Assembly: GCA_046760905.1 (NCBI GenBank)
Contig: JBHIFB010000159.1
Location: 1-6,326, forward strand
Direction: 5' to 3'
DNA from: JBHIFB01 sp046760905
Lineage (GTDB): Bacteria > Gemmatimonadota > CAZMKB01
Length of the DNA: 6,326 nt
Below, piece by piece: positions 5,277 to 6,326 of the stretch. A model generated the notes under the pieces. That model was not told the origin of the DNA and searched no databases. It saw only the letters and a program-made list of their open reading frames with translations. Positions within the stretch are counted from its first letter, which is position 1. Each line of letters begins with the position of its first letter. Both the position numbers and the translations under genes were made by a program.

Positions 5277-5910
5277 GATCTGCGGAATCACAAGGGCCGT
5301 CGATGCGCTCGCCAGTGCTGAGGCAGGCGCTGACATGCTTGGTTTAGTGTTCGCGAAATCGCCGAGGAGGATAGAAGTCGAAAAGGCCCGTCGTATCATA
5401 AACCAGATCCCTTATGGGACTGCATGGGTGGGAGTGTTCCAGGATCAGACCCTTGATGAGACGGCAGGGATAAACGAACTGCTCGGCCTCGACTATATAC
5501 AACTTCACGGCCGGGAGCCGCCTGAGTTCTGCAACCTGCTGTTCGAGAGGACCGGCGCCGGCATCATAAAAGCAGTGAATGTGAAAGGCTTGAAGGACCT
5601 GGATGATATAAAGCGATATTCACTTGATTGTGTGTCTTTTATTTTGTTAGATTCGCAGAGTGGGGAAAAAGGAGGCGGCACGGGAAGGACATTCCCCTGG
5701 GAGGAAGTGGAAGGCTTTGATGAGTTCGGGAAACCACTGATAGTTGCAGGCGGCCTCAACTGCTTTAACGTTAGGGAAGCCATCAGGAGACTTGCACCGG
5801 CAGGGGTCGACGTGTCGAGTGGAGTCGAAGTGGATAATTCACCAGGTATAAAGGACATCTCTTTGGTGAGGAGGTTTATCAGTGAAGCAAAAGCTTATAC
5901 TACCCGATGA
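5266..5910 (+). CDS. trpF: Phosphoribosylanthranilate isomerase
   Basis: TrpF carries out the Amadori rearrangement of phosphoribosylanthranilate to CdRP, the step between TrpD and TrpC. The 214-residue length is normal for this short (beta/alpha)8 barrel. KICGITR (4-10) holds the catalytic base Cys6. GLVFAKSPR (26-34), GVF (56-58) and QLHG (79-82) follow. Asp129 in LLDS is the catalytic acid, GGTGRTFPW (137-145) its partner loop, and AGGL (161-164) and GVDVSSGVE (180-188) bind the phosphate. It starts at GTG and overlaps trpC by 11 bases, implying coupled translation of the two enzymes that other bacteria fuse. The 3' end overlaps trpB by 29 bases. A T-rich patch near 5636-5653 uses codons unlike the neighbours but keeps the frame and the active site. 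Confidence 0.95.
   Translation: MLVKICGITRAVDALASAEAGADMLGLVFAKSPRRIEVEKARRIINQIPYGTAWVGVFQDQTLDETAGINELLGLDYIQLHGREPPEFCNLLFERTGAGIIKAVNVKGLKDLDDIKRYSLDCVSFILLDSQSGEKGGGTGRTFPWEEVEGFDEFGKPLIVAGGLNCFNVREAIRRLAPAGVDVSSGVEVDNSPGIKDISLVRRFISEAKAYTTR
5869..5874 (+). promoter_or_regulatory. Ribosome binding site fixing the GTG start of trpB
   Basis: AGGAGG within trpF lies 7 bases before GTG 5882. This start gives MKQKLILPDERGWFENFGGR, matching the usual TrpB amino terminus just ahead of its conserved F(G)GRFVP segment, so it is preferred over any later in-frame ATG such as Met27. Confidence 0.85.
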
Positions 5911-6326
5911 GAGGGGCTGGTTCGAAAATTTCGGCGGCAGGTTTGTTCCCGACACTCTGATGACAGCTCTGGAAGAAGTGAGGGTAGCTTACGAGAAAGC
6001 ACAGGCCGACGCCGGTTTCAAGGAGAGGCTGGATTACTACCTCAGCCGCTATGCCGGGAGGCCGAGTCCACTCTATTTCGCTGAGAGGCTGAGTCATAAG
6101 CTCGGCGGACTCAAAGTCTACCTGAAACGGGAAGACCTCAACCACACCGGAGCTCATAAGATAAACAACACCCTCGGACAGGTCCTCCTCGCACTCCGGA
6201 TGGGAAAGAACCGAATCATCGCTGAGACGGGAGCCGGCCAGCACGGCGTGGCGACGGCAACAGTCTGCGCCCTGTTCGGGCTGGAGTGTGTCGTTTACAT
6301 GGGCGAGGAGGACATAGAGAGGCAGA
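5882..6326 (+). CDS. trpB: Tryptophan synthase beta subunit, N-terminal part (cut by the window edge)
   Basis: TrpB condenses indole with L-serine, using pyridoxal phosphate, in an alpha2beta2 complex with TrpA. 148 codons are visible of about 390-410 expected. FGGRFVPDTLM (17-27) and RPSPLYFAERLS (60-71) are standard for the family. Lys93 in HTGAHKINN (88-96) is the PLP-binding lysine, and Glu115 in AETGAGQHG (114-122) is the catalytic glutamate; both are intact. The sequence is of the TrpB1 type found next to trpA. It starts at GTG and overlaps trpF by 29 bases. The ORF is open to the edge with no defect; trpA is expected after it. Confidence 0.95.
   Translation, partial: MKQKLILPDERGWFENFGGRFVPDTLMTALEEVRVAYEKAQADAGFKERLDYYLSRYAGRPSPLYFAERLSHKLGGLKVYLKREDLNHTGAHKINNTLGQVLLALRMGKNRIIAETGAGQHGVATATVCALFGLECVVYMGEEDIERQ

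Noticed and set aside
5636..5653. T-rich run in trpF resembling a terminator tail
   Set aside because: No stable stem precedes it, and it encodes the conserved strand leading to the catalytic Asp of TrpF.
1324..6326. Search for fusions, frameshifts or insertions in the trp genes
   Set aside because: All frames are intact, of normal length and monofunctional, with catalytic residues in place. No mobile element, tRNA, rRNA or CRISPR array was seen.

Overview
The window is dominated by a tryptophan biosynthesis operon read left to right: trpE, trpG, trpD, trpC, trpF and the first part of trpB, which runs off the right edge. Every reading frame from 1324 onward is full length for its family, carries the expected catalytic motifs and shows no break. 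trpA is not in view and would be expected just past the right edge. Together the genes convert chorismate to anthranilate (TrpE+TrpG), then to phosphoribosylanthranilate (TrpD), CdRP (TrpF), indole-3-glycerol phosphate (TrpC) and finally tryptophan (TrpB, with TrpA).

Layout. 1-950 is a damaged stretch. The extreme left edge (1-69) holds what looks like the end of a phage-tail-collar-like reading frame that stops early. 70-344 holds no gene I can support, only an imperfect hairpin at 202-241. 345-950 is the amino-terminal part of a TonB-dependent outer-membrane receptor that lacks a signal peptide and the whole beta-barrel. 951-1323 is the trp control region: a small hairpin, an exact-consensus promoter (TTGACA, 17 bp, TATAAT, with an extended -10), a 36-codon leader peptide containing Trp-Cys-Trp-Cys, a candidate antiterminator and a strong intrinsic terminator ahead of the trpE ribosome binding site. 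This has the architecture of classical translation-coupled attenuation. 1324-6326 is the operon. Most cistrons overlap (ATGA junctions at trpE/trpG and trpG/trpD, 11 bp at trpC/trpF, 29 bp at trpF/trpB). The one real gap, 61 bp, lies between trpD and trpC.

Organism. A TonB-dependent receptor with an amino-terminal carboxypeptidase-regulatory-like domain implies a Gram-negative (diderm) bacterium and is most common in Bacteroidota and neighbouring phyla of the FCB group. The E. coli-like promoter and the moderate-to-high G+C of the operon fit a less studied phylum of that group better than Bacteroides itself, whose promoters differ. This is inference from few data; I cannot name a genus.

No novel multi-gene system is visible. 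The part most worth a second look is the leader region (1074-1292), followed by the decayed gene fragments to its left.
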